Made by a program: the position numbers and the translations under genes. 64,000 nucleotides of DNA from Alteraurantiacibacter hainanensis. Lineage in GTDB: Bacteria; Pseudomonadota; Alphaproteobacteria; Sphingomonadales; Sphingomonadaceae. Under the pieces are notes generated by a model. That model was not told the origin of the DNA. It did not search any database and saw only the letters and a list, made by a program, of their open reading frames with translations. Positions 43,308-51,518 of the stretch are shown here, one piece after another; position 1 is the first letter of the stretch, and the number at the start of each line of letters is the position of its first letter. The stretch covers positions 558,001 to 622,000 of the forward strand of contig NZ_JAZAPB010000002.1 in the NCBI RefSeq assembly GCF_036321025.1, given 5' to 3'.

Positions 43308-43960
43308 GTTTCGGTCATCAGCCAGCGGGTGAAATCGACCAGCCCGGTCTGCCGCGCGCGCTTCATCCGCTCCGCTTCCAGAATGGTCAGAACCTTGTCG
43401 TAGCAGGCCTCGATATCGTCGTTGATGACGACATAGTCGTAACCGTCCCAGTGACTGATCTCGAATCGCGCGCGCTCCATCCGCGCGGCGATCACCGCAT
43501 CGCTATCCGTTCCGCGGGAGCGCAGGCGGCTTTCCAGTTCGGTAATGCTGGGCGGCAGCAGGAAGACCCGCACCACGTCGGTTTCCATCCGCTGGTAGAG
43601 CTGCTGCGTGCCCTGCCAGTCGATATCGAAAAGGAAATCGTGCCCGGCCTTCAGGCCTGTCTTGATCTGCGCCTTGGGCGTTCCGTAGCAATTGCCGAAG
43701 ACCTTCGCCCATTCCAGGAATTCGCCCTTTTCCACCATCGCATCGAAGGCGTGCTGGTCGACGAAATGGTAATCGCGTCCGTCGACCTCGCCTGGCCGCA
43801 TGGCGCGGGTGGTGACGGAAACCGACATGCCGATGCCGTCCACATCAGCCAGCAGCTTGCGGGCAATGGTGGTTTTCCCCGCTCCCGAAGGGGAGGAAAG
43901 GATGAACATCAGCCCGCGACGGGCCAGAGGTTGTGACGATACTGCCGGGGATTCGCTCAT
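43304..43960 (-). CDS. gmk: guanylate kinase
   Basis: A 218-residue enzyme phosphorylating GMP to GDP. P-loop SSPSGAGKTTIAR (residues ~22-34), the GMP-binding SVSVTTRAMRPGEVDGRDYH and the lid region are present; a ~15-residue N-terminal extension precedes the P-loop. Essential purine metabolism. Its stop shares a CTAG palindrome with the stop of the converging peptidase gene. Confidence 0.97.
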   Translation of the reverse strand: MSESPAVSSQPLARRGLMFILSSPSGAGKTTIARKLLADVDGIGMSVSVTTRAMRPGEVDGRDYHFVDQHAFDAMVEKGEFLEWAKVFGNCYGTPKAQIKTGLKAGHDFLFDIDWQGTQQLYQRMETDVVRVFLLPPSITELESRLRSRGTDSDAVIAARMERARFEISHWDGYDYVVINDDIEACYDKVLTILEAERMKRARQTGLVDFTRWLMTET

Positions 43961-43990
43961 GCCCCGCTATCGCGCGCTGCGATGGGGCGA

Positions 43991-44425
43991 TCAAGTGCCC
44001 GGGGTAATGGTATCCTTGCTGGCGTCCTCCAGCAGCTCGGCATCGCCCTCGCGCTTGTTGGCACGGCGCGACTTGGAATGGTCGTACAGGACCTTGCCCA
44101 GGATGCCGGTGCCGACGATCGCGGCGCCGGGAATGGAGCGGGTAGCGAACTTGGCAACGACAATGGAGCCCAGCGTGCTCACCAGCGAGCGGTTGTTCTT
44201 GATTTCCTTGGCGGTCTTGTCGTCATAGCGCTTCTTCAGGAAGGCCTTTTCCACCCCGCCGCGAAGCACGTAGGAGCCCATGCGCATCACCACGTCGGCC
44301 AGCATCAGGTTGGTTGCGGGGTTCTCGGTAGGGCCGGGGACGTTGCCCTTGCCGCGCCGCTCGCGCACGCGGCGGCGGATTTCCTCGCGGCTGGGCAGAT
44401 CGTCGGTGCTGGGCAGTTTGCTCAT
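43991..44425 (-). CDS. conserved protein of unknown function with central hydrophobic helix
   Basis: Encodes 144 residues from ATG 44425 (AGGAAACGC upstream). A charged start (LPSREEIRRRVRERRGKGNV) precedes helix MLADVVMRMGSYVLRGGVEK and a Gly-rich hydrophobic segment (SIPGAAIVGTGILGKVLYDH) that may associate with membrane, then an acidic tail. No family recognised. It lies between gmk and the sspB-like gene on the same strand. Confidence 0.65.
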   Translation of the reverse strand: MSKLPSTDDLPSREEIRRRVRERRGKGNVPGPTENPATNLMLADVVMRMGSYVLRGGVEKAFLKKRYDDKTAKEIKNNRSLVSTLGSIVVAKFATRSIPGAAIVGTGILGKVLYDHSKSRRANKREGDAELLEDASKDTITPGT

Positions 44426-44473
44426 CGCGTTTCCTGTTGTCATCGCCCGGCGACCGGCGATGCGGACGCGAGC

Positions 44474-44986
44474 CTACTTCTTGCGGCCGAAGTCGACCGT
44501 GACGACGTTGGAGCCGTCCTCACTCTTAGCAACGTCCTCGACGGAGCGGCGTTCCTCGCCATCGGGAGCGTCGTTTTCGGCATCGTCGTGGCCTGTCGGC
44601 TCCGCGTCTTCGACGGCAGCCTGGAATTGCAGGCCGAAATCCACCGCGGGATCGACGAAGGCGGTAATGGCGGAAAACGGGATCACCAGCTTGGACGGGA
44701 CCTGGTTGAAGCTGAGGCCGACCGAGAAGCCCTGGTGGGTCACTTCGAGGTCCCAGAACTTGTTCTGCAGGACGATGGTCATCTCGTCCGGAAAGCGCTC
44801 CGAAAGTGAGGCCGGAATGTCCACGCCGGGAGCCGCCGTCTTGAAGGTGATGTAGAAGTGGTGGTTGCCCGGCAGCGTACCGCCGTCCTGTTCCACCGAG
44901 TTCAGCACACGGCCCACCACGGCGCGCAGCGCTTCCTGCACGATCTCGTCGTACGGAATGAGGCTATCGGGTGTGTCGTCGCTCAT
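44474..44986 (-). CDS. SspB family ClpXP adaptor
   Basis: A 170-residue protein. The SspB fold is seen in PYDEIVQEALRAVVGRVLNS, FYITFKTAAPGVDIPASLSE, DEMTIVLQNKFWDLEVTHQG and FSVGLSFNQVPSKLVIPFSA, followed by a long acidic linker and the C-terminal ClpX-binding tail VVTVDFGRKK. It delivers ssrA-tagged proteins to ClpXP in alphaproteobacteria. Confidence 0.93.
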   Translation of the reverse strand: MSDDTPDSLIPYDEIVQEALRAVVGRVLNSVEQDGGTLPGNHHFYITFKTAAPGVDIPASLSERFPDEMTIVLQNKFWDLEVTHQGFSVGLSFNQVPSKLVIPFSAITAFVDPAVDFGLQFQAAVEDAEPTGHDDAENDAPDGEERRSVEDVAKSEDGSNVVTVDFGRKK

Positions 44987-45092
44987 GTCTGGTTAGGTGA
45001 GGCCGCTGCACTGCAAAATCAAGCTGGAATCGCGCCCTCGTCCCCGCCAATCCGCTTGCGCAGTCGTGTCACGGGCCTATAGGCTCACACCC

Positions 45093-45686
45093 ATGCGCAA
45101 GGGCCGGATAGAGCGGAAAACCAAGGAAACCGATATCCTCGTCGAGGTGAATCTCGATGGATCGGGGCAATACGACATATCCACGGGAATCGGTTTCCTG
45201 GATCACATGGTGGAACAGTTCAGCCGCCATTCGCTGATCGACGTGACGCTGAAAGTGAACGGCGACCTGCACGTGGACCAGCATCACACCACCGAAGACA
45301 GCGCCATCGCGCTGGGCCAGGCGCTTGCCGATGCGCTGGGCGACAAGGCCGGCATCGGCCGCTATGGCGAAGCCCATTCCCCGATGGACGAGACGATGGC
45401 ACGCGTGGTGGTGGACATCTCCGGGCGACCCTACCTCGTCTGGAAGGCTCGCTTCACGCAGGAGAAGCTGGGCGAGTGGGATACCGAGCTGATCGAGCAC
45501 TGGTTCCACTCGGTTGCCCAGTCCGCCGGGCTGACGCTGCATTGCCAGGTGCTCTACGGCAGCAACAACCACCACATCTGCGAGAGCCTGTACAAGGGCT
45601 TTGCCCGCGCCATGCGCCAGGCAGTGGAGCAGGATCCGCGAAAGGGCGACGCCGTGCCCAGCACGAAAGGCCAGTTGGGCGGTTAG
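45093..45686 (+). CDS. hisB: imidazoleglycerol-phosphate dehydratase
   Basis: A 197-residue Mn-dependent enzyme, step 6 of histidine synthesis. GIGFLDHMVEQFSRHSLIDV and DLHVDQHHTTEDSAIALGQA hold the metal-binding His clusters; a second set is in NNHHICESLYKGFARAMRQA. It is monofunctional, without the phosphatase domain of enterobacterial HisB. It starts the his cluster; hisH follows with 1 bp between. Confidence 0.97.
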   Translation: MRKGRIERKTKETDILVEVNLDGSGQYDISTGIGFLDHMVEQFSRHSLIDVTLKVNGDLHVDQHHTTEDSAIALGQALADALGDKAGIGRYGEAHSPMDETMARVVVDISGRPYLVWKARFTQEKLGEWDTELIEHWFHSVAQSAGLTLHCQVLYGSNNHHICESLYKGFARAMRQAVEQDPRKGDAVPSTKGQLGG

Positions 45687-45687
45687 A

Positions 45688-46320
45688 ATGGCCGAGGCCA
45701 TCGCCTTGATCGATTACGGAGCGGGCAATCTGCACTCCGTCTACAACGCGCTGAAGGCAGCGGGAGCGCAGCATATCGCCGTCACCGCCGATCCGAAGCT
45801 GGTGCGCGGCGCGCACCGCGTGGTGCTGCCCGGTGTCGGTGCCTTCGGCGCTTGCCGCAAGGGCCTGTGGTCCATCCCCGGTATGGTGGACGCGCTGGAG
45901 GAAAGCGTGATGACGCGGCGCGTGCCCTTCCTCGGCATTTGCGTCGGCATGCAATTGCTTGCCGACCGGGGGCTTGAACACGGCGTGCACAAGGGCCTCG
46001 GCTGGATCGCGGGCGAGGTGAAGGCCATCGAGCGCACCGATCCGGAGATCAAGGTGCCGCACATGGGCTGGAACGACGTCCTGCACGCCCACCACGGCGA
46101 CGGCAGCGAACTGATCGAGGAAGGGGAGGCCTATTTCCTCCACTCCTATCACTTCCAGCCAGACGACGGCCACGACGTCGCGGCGATGACCGATCACGGC
46201 GGCGGGCTGGTGGCCGCCGTGGCCCGCGACAACATCCTCGGCGTGCAGTTCCATCCGGAAAAAAGCCAGCGCTACGGACTGGACCTGCTCGCCCGTTTCC
46301 TCGATTGGGACCCGCAATGA
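45688..46320 (+). CDS. hisH: imidazole glycerol phosphate synthase, glutaminase subunit
   Basis: A 210-residue class I glutamine amidotransferase. ALIDYGAGNLHSVYNALKAA opens the fold, the nucleophile Cys is in PFLGICVGMQLLADRG, and the His/Glu pair in GVQFHPEKSQRYG. It feeds ammonia to HisF. Its TGA overlaps the hisA ATG. Confidence 0.97.
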   Translation: MAEAIALIDYGAGNLHSVYNALKAAGAQHIAVTADPKLVRGAHRVVLPGVGAFGACRKGLWSIPGMVDALEESVMTRRVPFLGICVGMQLLADRGLEHGVHKGLGWIAGEVKAIERTDPEIKVPHMGWNDVLHAHHGDGSELIEEGEAYFLHSYHFQPDDGHDVAAMTDHGGGLVAAVARDNILGVQFHPEKSQRYGLDLLARFLDWDPQ

Positions 46321-47042
46321 TCGTATTTCCCGCAATCGACCTGAAGGGTGGCGAGGTCGTTCGCCTGGCCGAAGGCGACATGGACCGCGCCACCGTCTAC
46401 GGCGACGATCCCACCGCGCAGGCGATGCTGTTCGCCGAGGCCGGGGCAGAGCATGTACACGTGGTAGACCTCGACGGGGCCTTCGCGGGCGAAAGCCGCA
46501 ATCGGCAAGCGGTGGAAGCCATCGTGGAGCAGTTCCCCGGCTACGTGCAGCTTGGCGGCGGCATCCGCGATGCGAAGGCCGTGGAAGGCTGGTTCAACCT
46601 CGGGGTGGCGCGACTGGTGATCGGCTCCGCCGCGCTGAAGGACCCTGAATTCGTGAAGGACATGGCGCGCGAATGGGAAGGCGGCATCGTCGTCGCTGTC
46701 GACGCGCGCAACGGCATGGTGGCCACCGAAGGCTGGGCCGCCGTCTCCGATGTACCCGTGGCCGAGATGGCCCGCCGGTTCGAGGATGCGGGCGTCGCCA
46801 GCCTGCTGTTCACCGACATCGGCCGCGACGGGATGCTGAAGGGCTGCAACGTCGATGCCACCGTGGAACTGGCGCGCAGCGTTGACATCCCGGTGATCGC
46901 CAGCGGCGGGGTGAAGGGGCTGGACGATATTCACATCCTGTCCCTGCATGCCGACGAAGGCATCGAGGGCGTGATAACGGGCCGCGCGCTCTACGAAGGG
47001 CGGCTGGACCTGGCGACGGCGATCGCGATGGCGAACCGGTGA
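46317..47042 (+). CDS. hisA: 1-(5-phosphoribosyl)-5-[(5-phosphoribosylamino)methylideneamino]imidazole-4-carboxamide isomerase
   Basis: A 241-residue TIM barrel. FPAIDLKGGEVVRLAEGDMD carries the catalytic Asp, VQLGGGIRDAKAVEGW and VIASGGVKGLDDIHIL are the phosphate-binding loops, and FTDIGRDGMLKGCN has the second acid. ATG 46317 overlaps hisH; the GTG of the small membrane protein gene overlaps its stop. Confidence 0.97.
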   Translation: MIVFPAIDLKGGEVVRLAEGDMDRATVYGDDPTAQAMLFAEAGAEHVHVVDLDGAFAGESRNRQAVEAIVEQFPGYVQLGGGIRDAKAVEGWFNLGVARLVIGSAALKDPEFVKDMAREWEGGIVVAVDARNGMVATEGWAAVSDVPVAEMARRFEDAGVASLLFTDIGRDGMLKGCNVDATVELARSVDIPVIASGGVKGLDDIHILSLHADEGIEGVITGRALYEGRLDLATAIAMANR

Positions 47043-47284
47043 ATACCGTGCTCGGCCCCTACCTCGTGCCGGGCATCTGCGGCGCACTGGTCAGCGTGCT
47101 GGTCCGGCTGATTTTCGGAGATGCGGCGGTTGCGGCGATCGGTTTCGTGGTCTTCGTCATCGTCTACGGCACCATCGTCCTCCTCGGCCGCGCCATGCGT
47201 TGGCGAGAGGCCCCCGTGCAGAACGCCGTCGTGGCGACCCTCGCGGTGACGGTCGCCTACATCCTCACGGACGGCCCGGCATGA
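47039..47284 (+). CDS. small membrane protein embedded in the his operon
   Basis: An 81-residue protein from GTG 47039, overlapping hisA by 4 nt and hisF by 4 nt (ATGA), so it is translated with both. Two or three helices: LVPGICGALVSVLVRLIF, VAAIGFVVFVIVYGTIVLLG and AVVATLAVTVAYIL. No known family. It has no evident role in histidine synthesis; the exact overlaps argue that it is a real gene kept in place. Confidence 0.75.
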   Translation: MNTVLGPYLVPGICGALVSVLVRLIFGDAAVAAIGFVVFVIVYGTIVLLGRAMRWREAPVQNAVVATLAVTVAYILTDGPA

Positions 47285-48042
47285 CCGTCCGGATTCGCGT
47301 CATCCCCTGCCTCGACGTGGCCAATGGCCGCGTGGTGAAGGGCGTCAACTTCGTCGACCTGAAGGATGCCGGCGACCCGGTGGAGCAGGCGCAGGCCTAT
47401 GACGCTGCCGGGTCGGACGAGCTGTGCTTCCTCGATATTTCCGCCAGCCACGAAGGGCGCGGCACGCTTCTCGATATCGTCAAGCGCACGGCAGAGGTCT
47501 GCTTCATGCCGCTGACGGTGGGCGGCGGTGTCTCGTCGGTGGAGGATGCGCGCGCGCTGCTGCTGGCGGGGGCGGACAAGGTGGCGGTGAACTCCGCTGC
47601 CGTGGAGCGCCCGGAGATCATGGCCGACATCGCCGATAGAATGGGCAGCCAGTGCGCGGTCGCCAGCGTGGATGCGCGCCGGGTGGAGCCTGGCCGCTGG
47701 GAAATCTTCACCCACGGCGGCAGGCGGGACACCGGGATCGACGCGGTGGAACACGCGGTAAGGCTGGCGGAACTGGGCGCGGGCGAACTGCTGGTCACCA
47801 GCATGGACGGCGACGGAACGCAGGCCGGTTACGATCTCGAACTCACCCGCACCATCGCCGATGCCGTATCCGTGCCGGTCGTCGCCAGCGGCGGGGTGGG
47901 CAACCTGCAGCACCTCGTCGAGGGTGTCACCAAAGGTCACGCCAGCGCGGTGCTGGCCGCCAGCATCTTCCATTTCGGCACTCACACCATTGCCGAAGCG
48001 CACGCGGCCCTGCGTGCCGCCGGGCTGCCCGCGCGCGGATAG
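47281..48042 (+). CDS. hisF: imidazole glycerol phosphate synthase, cyclase subunit
   Basis: A 253-residue TIM barrel. VIPCLDVANGRVVKGVNFVD has the catalytic Asp11, the second Asp lies in LLVTSMDGDGTQAGYD, and the phosphate loops are LTVGGGVSSVEDA and VVASGGVGNLQH. It uses ammonia from HisH to make ImGP and AICAR. Confidence 0.97.
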   Translation: MTVRIRVIPCLDVANGRVVKGVNFVDLKDAGDPVEQAQAYDAAGSDELCFLDISASHEGRGTLLDIVKRTAEVCFMPLTVGGGVSSVEDARALLLAGADKVAVNSAAVERPEIMADIADRMGSQCAVASVDARRVEPGRWEIFTHGGRRDTGIDAVEHAVRLAELGAGELLVTSMDGDGTQAGYDLELTRTIADAVSVPVVASGGVGNLQHLVEGVTKGHASAVLAASIFHFGTHTIAEAHAALRAAGLPARG

Positions 48043-48110
48043 GGTCCGGAAACGGGACACCCCCGGTGGGGGCATTGTAATCCGGCGCCAAAGGGCCTTG
48101 TCCCACAGCC

Positions 48111-48278
48111 ATGCTATTGCGCATCGCCACCACATCATTCGCGTTCTTCACCGCCGCGCCCGCCGTGGCATCCAGCGCCGTGCAGGTGCCCGAGGCATCC
48201 ACCCTCACGCTTTTTGCTCTCGGTATTGCCGGCGTGCTGATCGGCCACCGCCTGTCCACGCGCGGCGGGGACGAATGA
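48111..48278 (+). CDS. tiny PEP-CTERM-type protein
   Basis: Encodes 55 residues from ATG 48111. A signal-peptide-like start (LLRIATTSFAFFTAAPAVAS) leads almost directly into a PEP-CTERM sorting signal: VPEAS, hydrophobic TLTLFALGIAGVLIG and basic HRLSTR. Exosortase recognises this tripartite end and anchors or processes the protein. After both signals are removed almost nothing remains as mature chain. The motif reads VPEAS rather than VPEPS. Located between hisF and hisE on the same strand. No exosortase gene is in the window. Confidence 0.6.
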   Translation: MLLRIATTSFAFFTAAPAVASSAVQVPEASTLTLFALGIAGVLIGHRLSTRGGDE

Positions 48279-48329
48279 CACGCCTCATGGCTTGACCGCG
48301 AGGCCGCCTTTCGCCCATTGCCAGCGGCG

Positions 48330-48647
48330 ATGGACACACTCGCACGCCTCGAAGCCACGATTGCCACGCGCCGCTCCGCTTCGCCCGAGAGCAGCTATGT
48401 GGCAAAGCTGAATGCCAAGGGCCTGCCGAAGATCTGCGAGAAGGTCGGCGAGGAGGCCACGGAGACGGTGATCGCCGCGCTTTCCGGCAGCGAAGCAGAC
48501 CTGACGGGCGAGGCCGCCGACCTGCTATTTCACCTGATTGTGCTGCTGCAGGCAAAGGGCATCGCGCTTGCCGACGTGCTGGCCGAACTCGACCGGCGAG
48601 AAGGCGTGTCCGGTATCGACGAGAAAGCTGCAAGGACACCCGAGTAA
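48330..48647 (+). CDS. hisE: phosphoribosyl-ATP diphosphatase
   Basis: A 105-residue MazG-like protein. The metal-binding pattern KVGEEATETVIAALSG and DLTGEAADLLFHLIVLLQAK (EExxE...ExxD) is complete. It hydrolyses PR-ATP to PR-AMP, step 2 of histidine synthesis. The separate hisI is not in this window. The stop TAA overlaps the HIT gene ATG by 1 nt. Confidence 0.96.
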   Translation: MDTLARLEATIATRRSASPESSYVAKLNAKGLPKICEKVGEEATETVIAALSGSEADLTGEAADLLFHLIVLLQAKGIALADVLAELDRREGVSGIDEKAARTPE

Positions 48648-49024
48648 TGGCGATCGACCCGACGAAGCCCTACGATCCCGACAATATCTTCGCCAAGATC
48701 CTGCGCGGGGAAGTTCCCTGTGACAAGGTCTACGAGGACGACTGGTCGCTGGCCTTCCACGACATCAGCCCGCAGGCCGACGTGCATGTCCTTGTCGTGC
48801 CCAAGGGCGAATACGTCAGCTGGGACGATTTTTCCGCGAAGGCATCGGCGGACGAGATCGCCGGCTTCGTGCGCGCCGTGGGGCACGTTGCGCGGGAGCA
48901 CGAATTGGTCGAACCGGGCTATCGCCTGCTGGCCAATGTCGGTAGGAACGGCGGGCAGGAAGTTCCTCACCTGCATGTCCACCTGTTCGGCGGCGGACCG
49001 CTTGGGCCGATGCTGGCTCGCTAG
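48647..49024 (+). CDS. HIT family nucleotide-binding protein (HinT-like)
   Basis: A 125-residue histidine-triad protein: DNIFAKILRGEVPCDKVYED, HVLVVPKGEYVSWDDFS and the active-site EVPHLHVHLFGG (HxHxH). HinT-type enzymes hydrolyse nucleoside phosphoramidates. Linkage to hisE is common in alphaproteobacteria. Confidence 0.95.
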   Translation: MAIDPTKPYDPDNIFAKILRGEVPCDKVYEDDWSLAFHDISPQADVHVLVVPKGEYVSWDDFSAKASADEIAGFVRAVGHVAREHELVEPGYRLLANVGRNGGQEVPHLHVHLFGGGPLGPMLAR

Positions 49025-49098
49025 GTCGCAAGCCCGACTCGTCCCGCCGCCAAACGGTAAATTTTCGCCGCAGATTCCCTGTAAGCCACCGTTCATCT

Positions 49099-49554
49099 AT
49101 GGATAGCCAATTGCAGCCACCCTCCGGCAAAATCGAAGGGTCCCGCCACCTCTACCCGGTGCGGGTGTTTTTCGAGGATACCGACCTGTCCGGCATCGCC
49201 TATCACGCGAATTACCTGAAATGGTGCGAGCGGGCGCGCAGCGACCTTCTGCGCGTGCTGGGCATCAATCAGCGCGCCGCGTTCGAGGCGGGCGAGGGCG
49301 TCTATGCGGTGTCCGAGGCGCAGATCAAATGGCTTCGTCCCGCCCGGCTGGATGACGAACTGGTGGTGCACACCCGCGCGCTGGAACTGCGTGCCGCCAG
49401 TGCGCGTATGGAACAACTCGTCATGCGCGGGGAGGAACTGCTGGCACAAGTGGACATAGTGGCCGCATTCGTTACTCCGCAAGGCCGTCCGCGTCGCCAG
49501 CCGGATGAGTGGCGGCGCGCCTTCGAAGAATTTGTCACGAAAGACCCGGAATGA
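49099..49554 (+). CDS. ybgC: YbgC/Tol-Pal-associated acyl-CoA thioesterase
   Basis: A 151-residue hot-dog-fold thioesterase. FFEDTDLSGIAYHANYLKWC contains the catalytic Asp of the 4-hydroxybenzoyl-CoA thioesterase type (DTDxxGxxYHxNYL), followed by ERARSDLLRVLGI. It acts on short acyl-CoA or acyl-ACP at the membrane. First gene of the Tol-Pal operon; its stop overlaps tolQ. Confidence 0.94.
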   Translation: MDSQLQPPSGKIEGSRHLYPVRVFFEDTDLSGIAYHANYLKWCERARSDLLRVLGINQRAAFEAGEGVYAVSEAQIKWLRPARLDDELVVHTRALELRAASARMEQLVMRGEELLAQVDIVAAFVTPQGRPRRQPDEWRRAFEEFVTKDPE

Positions 49555-50246
49555 CAGTGCTCGACCTGCTTGCCGTTTCCGCTCCCACTCGGCTCGACCC
49601 GATCGAGCTGTTCCTCGATGCCGATATCGTGGTGCAGCTGGTGATCGTGGGCCTGCTGCTCGCCTCCGTCTGGGTGTGGACGATCATCATCGGCTTCTCG
49701 CTGCGCATGGGGCGCACGAAGAGCCAGTGCGATACCTTCGAGGAGGATTTCTGGCGGCATGAGGATGTCGACAGCCTGCTGGATGCGCGTCGCCGCAAGG
49801 ATAACCCGTCGGCCCGCGTGGCCGCCGCCGGGGTCGCCGAATTCCGCCGCAGCCACAAGGCCGGGCTGAAGGATCCCGTCGCCGCCCGCGGCCGCGTCGC
49901 GCAGGCGCTTGAAGGTCAGGTGGCGCACGAATCCGACCGTCTGGCCAACCGCCTGAACTTTCTCGCAACCACCGGCTCCGTCGCGCCTTTCGTGGGCCTT
50001 TTCGGCACCGTCTGGGGCATCATGAACAGCTTCTTCCAGATCGGGATGCAGCAGAACAGCTCGCTCGCAGTGGTCGCGCCCGGTATCGCGGAAGCGCTGT
50101 TCGCAACGGCCATCGGCCTCTTCGCCGCCATCCCGGCGGTGATCGCCTACAACCGCCTGTCCAATACCGTGAACGGCTTCGAGGCGCGCCTGCATCGCTT
50201 CGCCGACCAGGTGCACGCACAGGTCAGCCGCGAGATGGAGGCCTAG
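49551..50246 (+). CDS. tolQ: Tol-Pal system proton channel subunit TolQ
   Basis: A 231-residue inner-membrane protein of the MotA/TolQ/ExbB family. Three helices: VVQLVIVGLLLASVWVWTII, LATTGSVAPFVGLFGTVWGI and GIAEALFATAIGLFAAIPAV, with the large cytoplasmic loop between the first two. With TolR it uses the proton gradient to drive TolA and constrict the outer membrane at division. Confidence 0.96.
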   Translation: MTVLDLLAVSAPTRLDPIELFLDADIVVQLVIVGLLLASVWVWTIIIGFSLRMGRTKSQCDTFEEDFWRHEDVDSLLDARRRKDNPSARVAAAGVAEFRRSHKAGLKDPVAARGRVAQALEGQVAHESDRLANRLNFLATTGSVAPFVGLFGTVWGIMNSFFQIGMQQNSSLAVVAPGIAEALFATAIGLFAAIPAVIAYNRLSNTVNGFEARLHRFADQVHAQVSREMEA

Positions 50247-50249
50247 GCG

Positions 50250-50696
<447 letters not shown>

Positions 50697-50708
50697 GTTT
50701 CCGCTTTC

Positions 50709-51518
50709 ATGGCTATGCTTGCCGATCTGTCCCGCGAAGAGCGCGTCGGCCTCGGGGCCGCCGTCGTGGCGCACCTTGCGCTTGCGGCAGGTCTGGCCTT
50801 TCACGCCACGCGCGAACCGCCGCCCTACACCCCGACAGAACGCATCGATGTGAACCTGGCGAGCGAGATCAGCCTGGAATCGACCGCGCCCGATCCCAGT
50901 GCGGAACCGGCCGCCGCGACCGCGCCCGAGATTGCCGACACTCCGCTGGCGCCCGAGGACATGGTGGAAGCCCCGCCGGCGGAGCCTGTGGAGCGTCCCG
51001 TCACCGCGCCGCCGCGCCGCACCACCGAGCCGCGCACGCCTTCGCCCCAGCCCAGCCCGCAGCCGACGCGCCGGGCCGAGCAGACACCCACGCCGCGTCC
51101 CACGGCAACCGCAACGCAGCGCGCCCAGGGCAGTCGCCTGAGCGAAGATTTCCTTCAAGGCAGCAGCAGCGCCCAGGGCAACAGCGGATCTCCCGCCGCG
51201 AACTTCGGACCGACCGAGCGCGCCGCCCTCGCATCGGCCATCACCCGCCAGTTGCGCCCGCACTGGAGCGCACCATCGGGCGTGGATGTCGAGCAACTGG
51301 TGTCCGTGGTTTCGTGGCAGCTGAACCGCGACGGCAGCCTCAAGGACCGCCCCCGCTGCCTGAGCCAGCGCGGCATCAACGATTCCAACCGTCCGCAGGC
51401 CTCGCTGCATTGCGAACGAGCCATCCGCGCGGTGCAGCTTGCCGCCCCTTTCAACCTGCCCGACCAGTTCTATAGTCGCTGGAACGACCTCGAATGGGAC
51501 TTCGACCGGAGATTGTAA
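50709..51518 (+). CDS. tolA: TolA-like energy-transducing protein
   Basis: Encodes 269 residues. One N-terminal helix (GLGAAVVAHLALAAGLAFHA) anchors it; a long Pro/Ala/Glu/Thr-rich periplasmic spacer (~40-170) follows, and a TonB/TolA C-terminal domain includes ALASAITRQLRPHWSAPSGV and VSVVSWQLNRDGSLKDRP. Position between tolR and tolB gives the name; domain III sequence is weakly conserved. Stop overlaps the tolB start (TAATG). Confidence 0.9.
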   Translation: MAMLADLSREERVGLGAAVVAHLALAAGLAFHATREPPPYTPTERIDVNLASEISLESTAPDPSAEPAAATAPEIADTPLAPEDMVEAPPAEPVERPVTAPPRRTTEPRTPSPQPSPQPTRRAEQTPTPRPTATATQRAQGSRLSEDFLQGSSSAQGNSGSPAANFGPTERAALASAITRQLRPHWSAPSGVDVEQLVSVVSWQLNRDGSLKDRPRCLSQRGINDSNRPQASLHCERAIRAVQLAAPFNLPDQFYSRWNDLEWDFDRRL

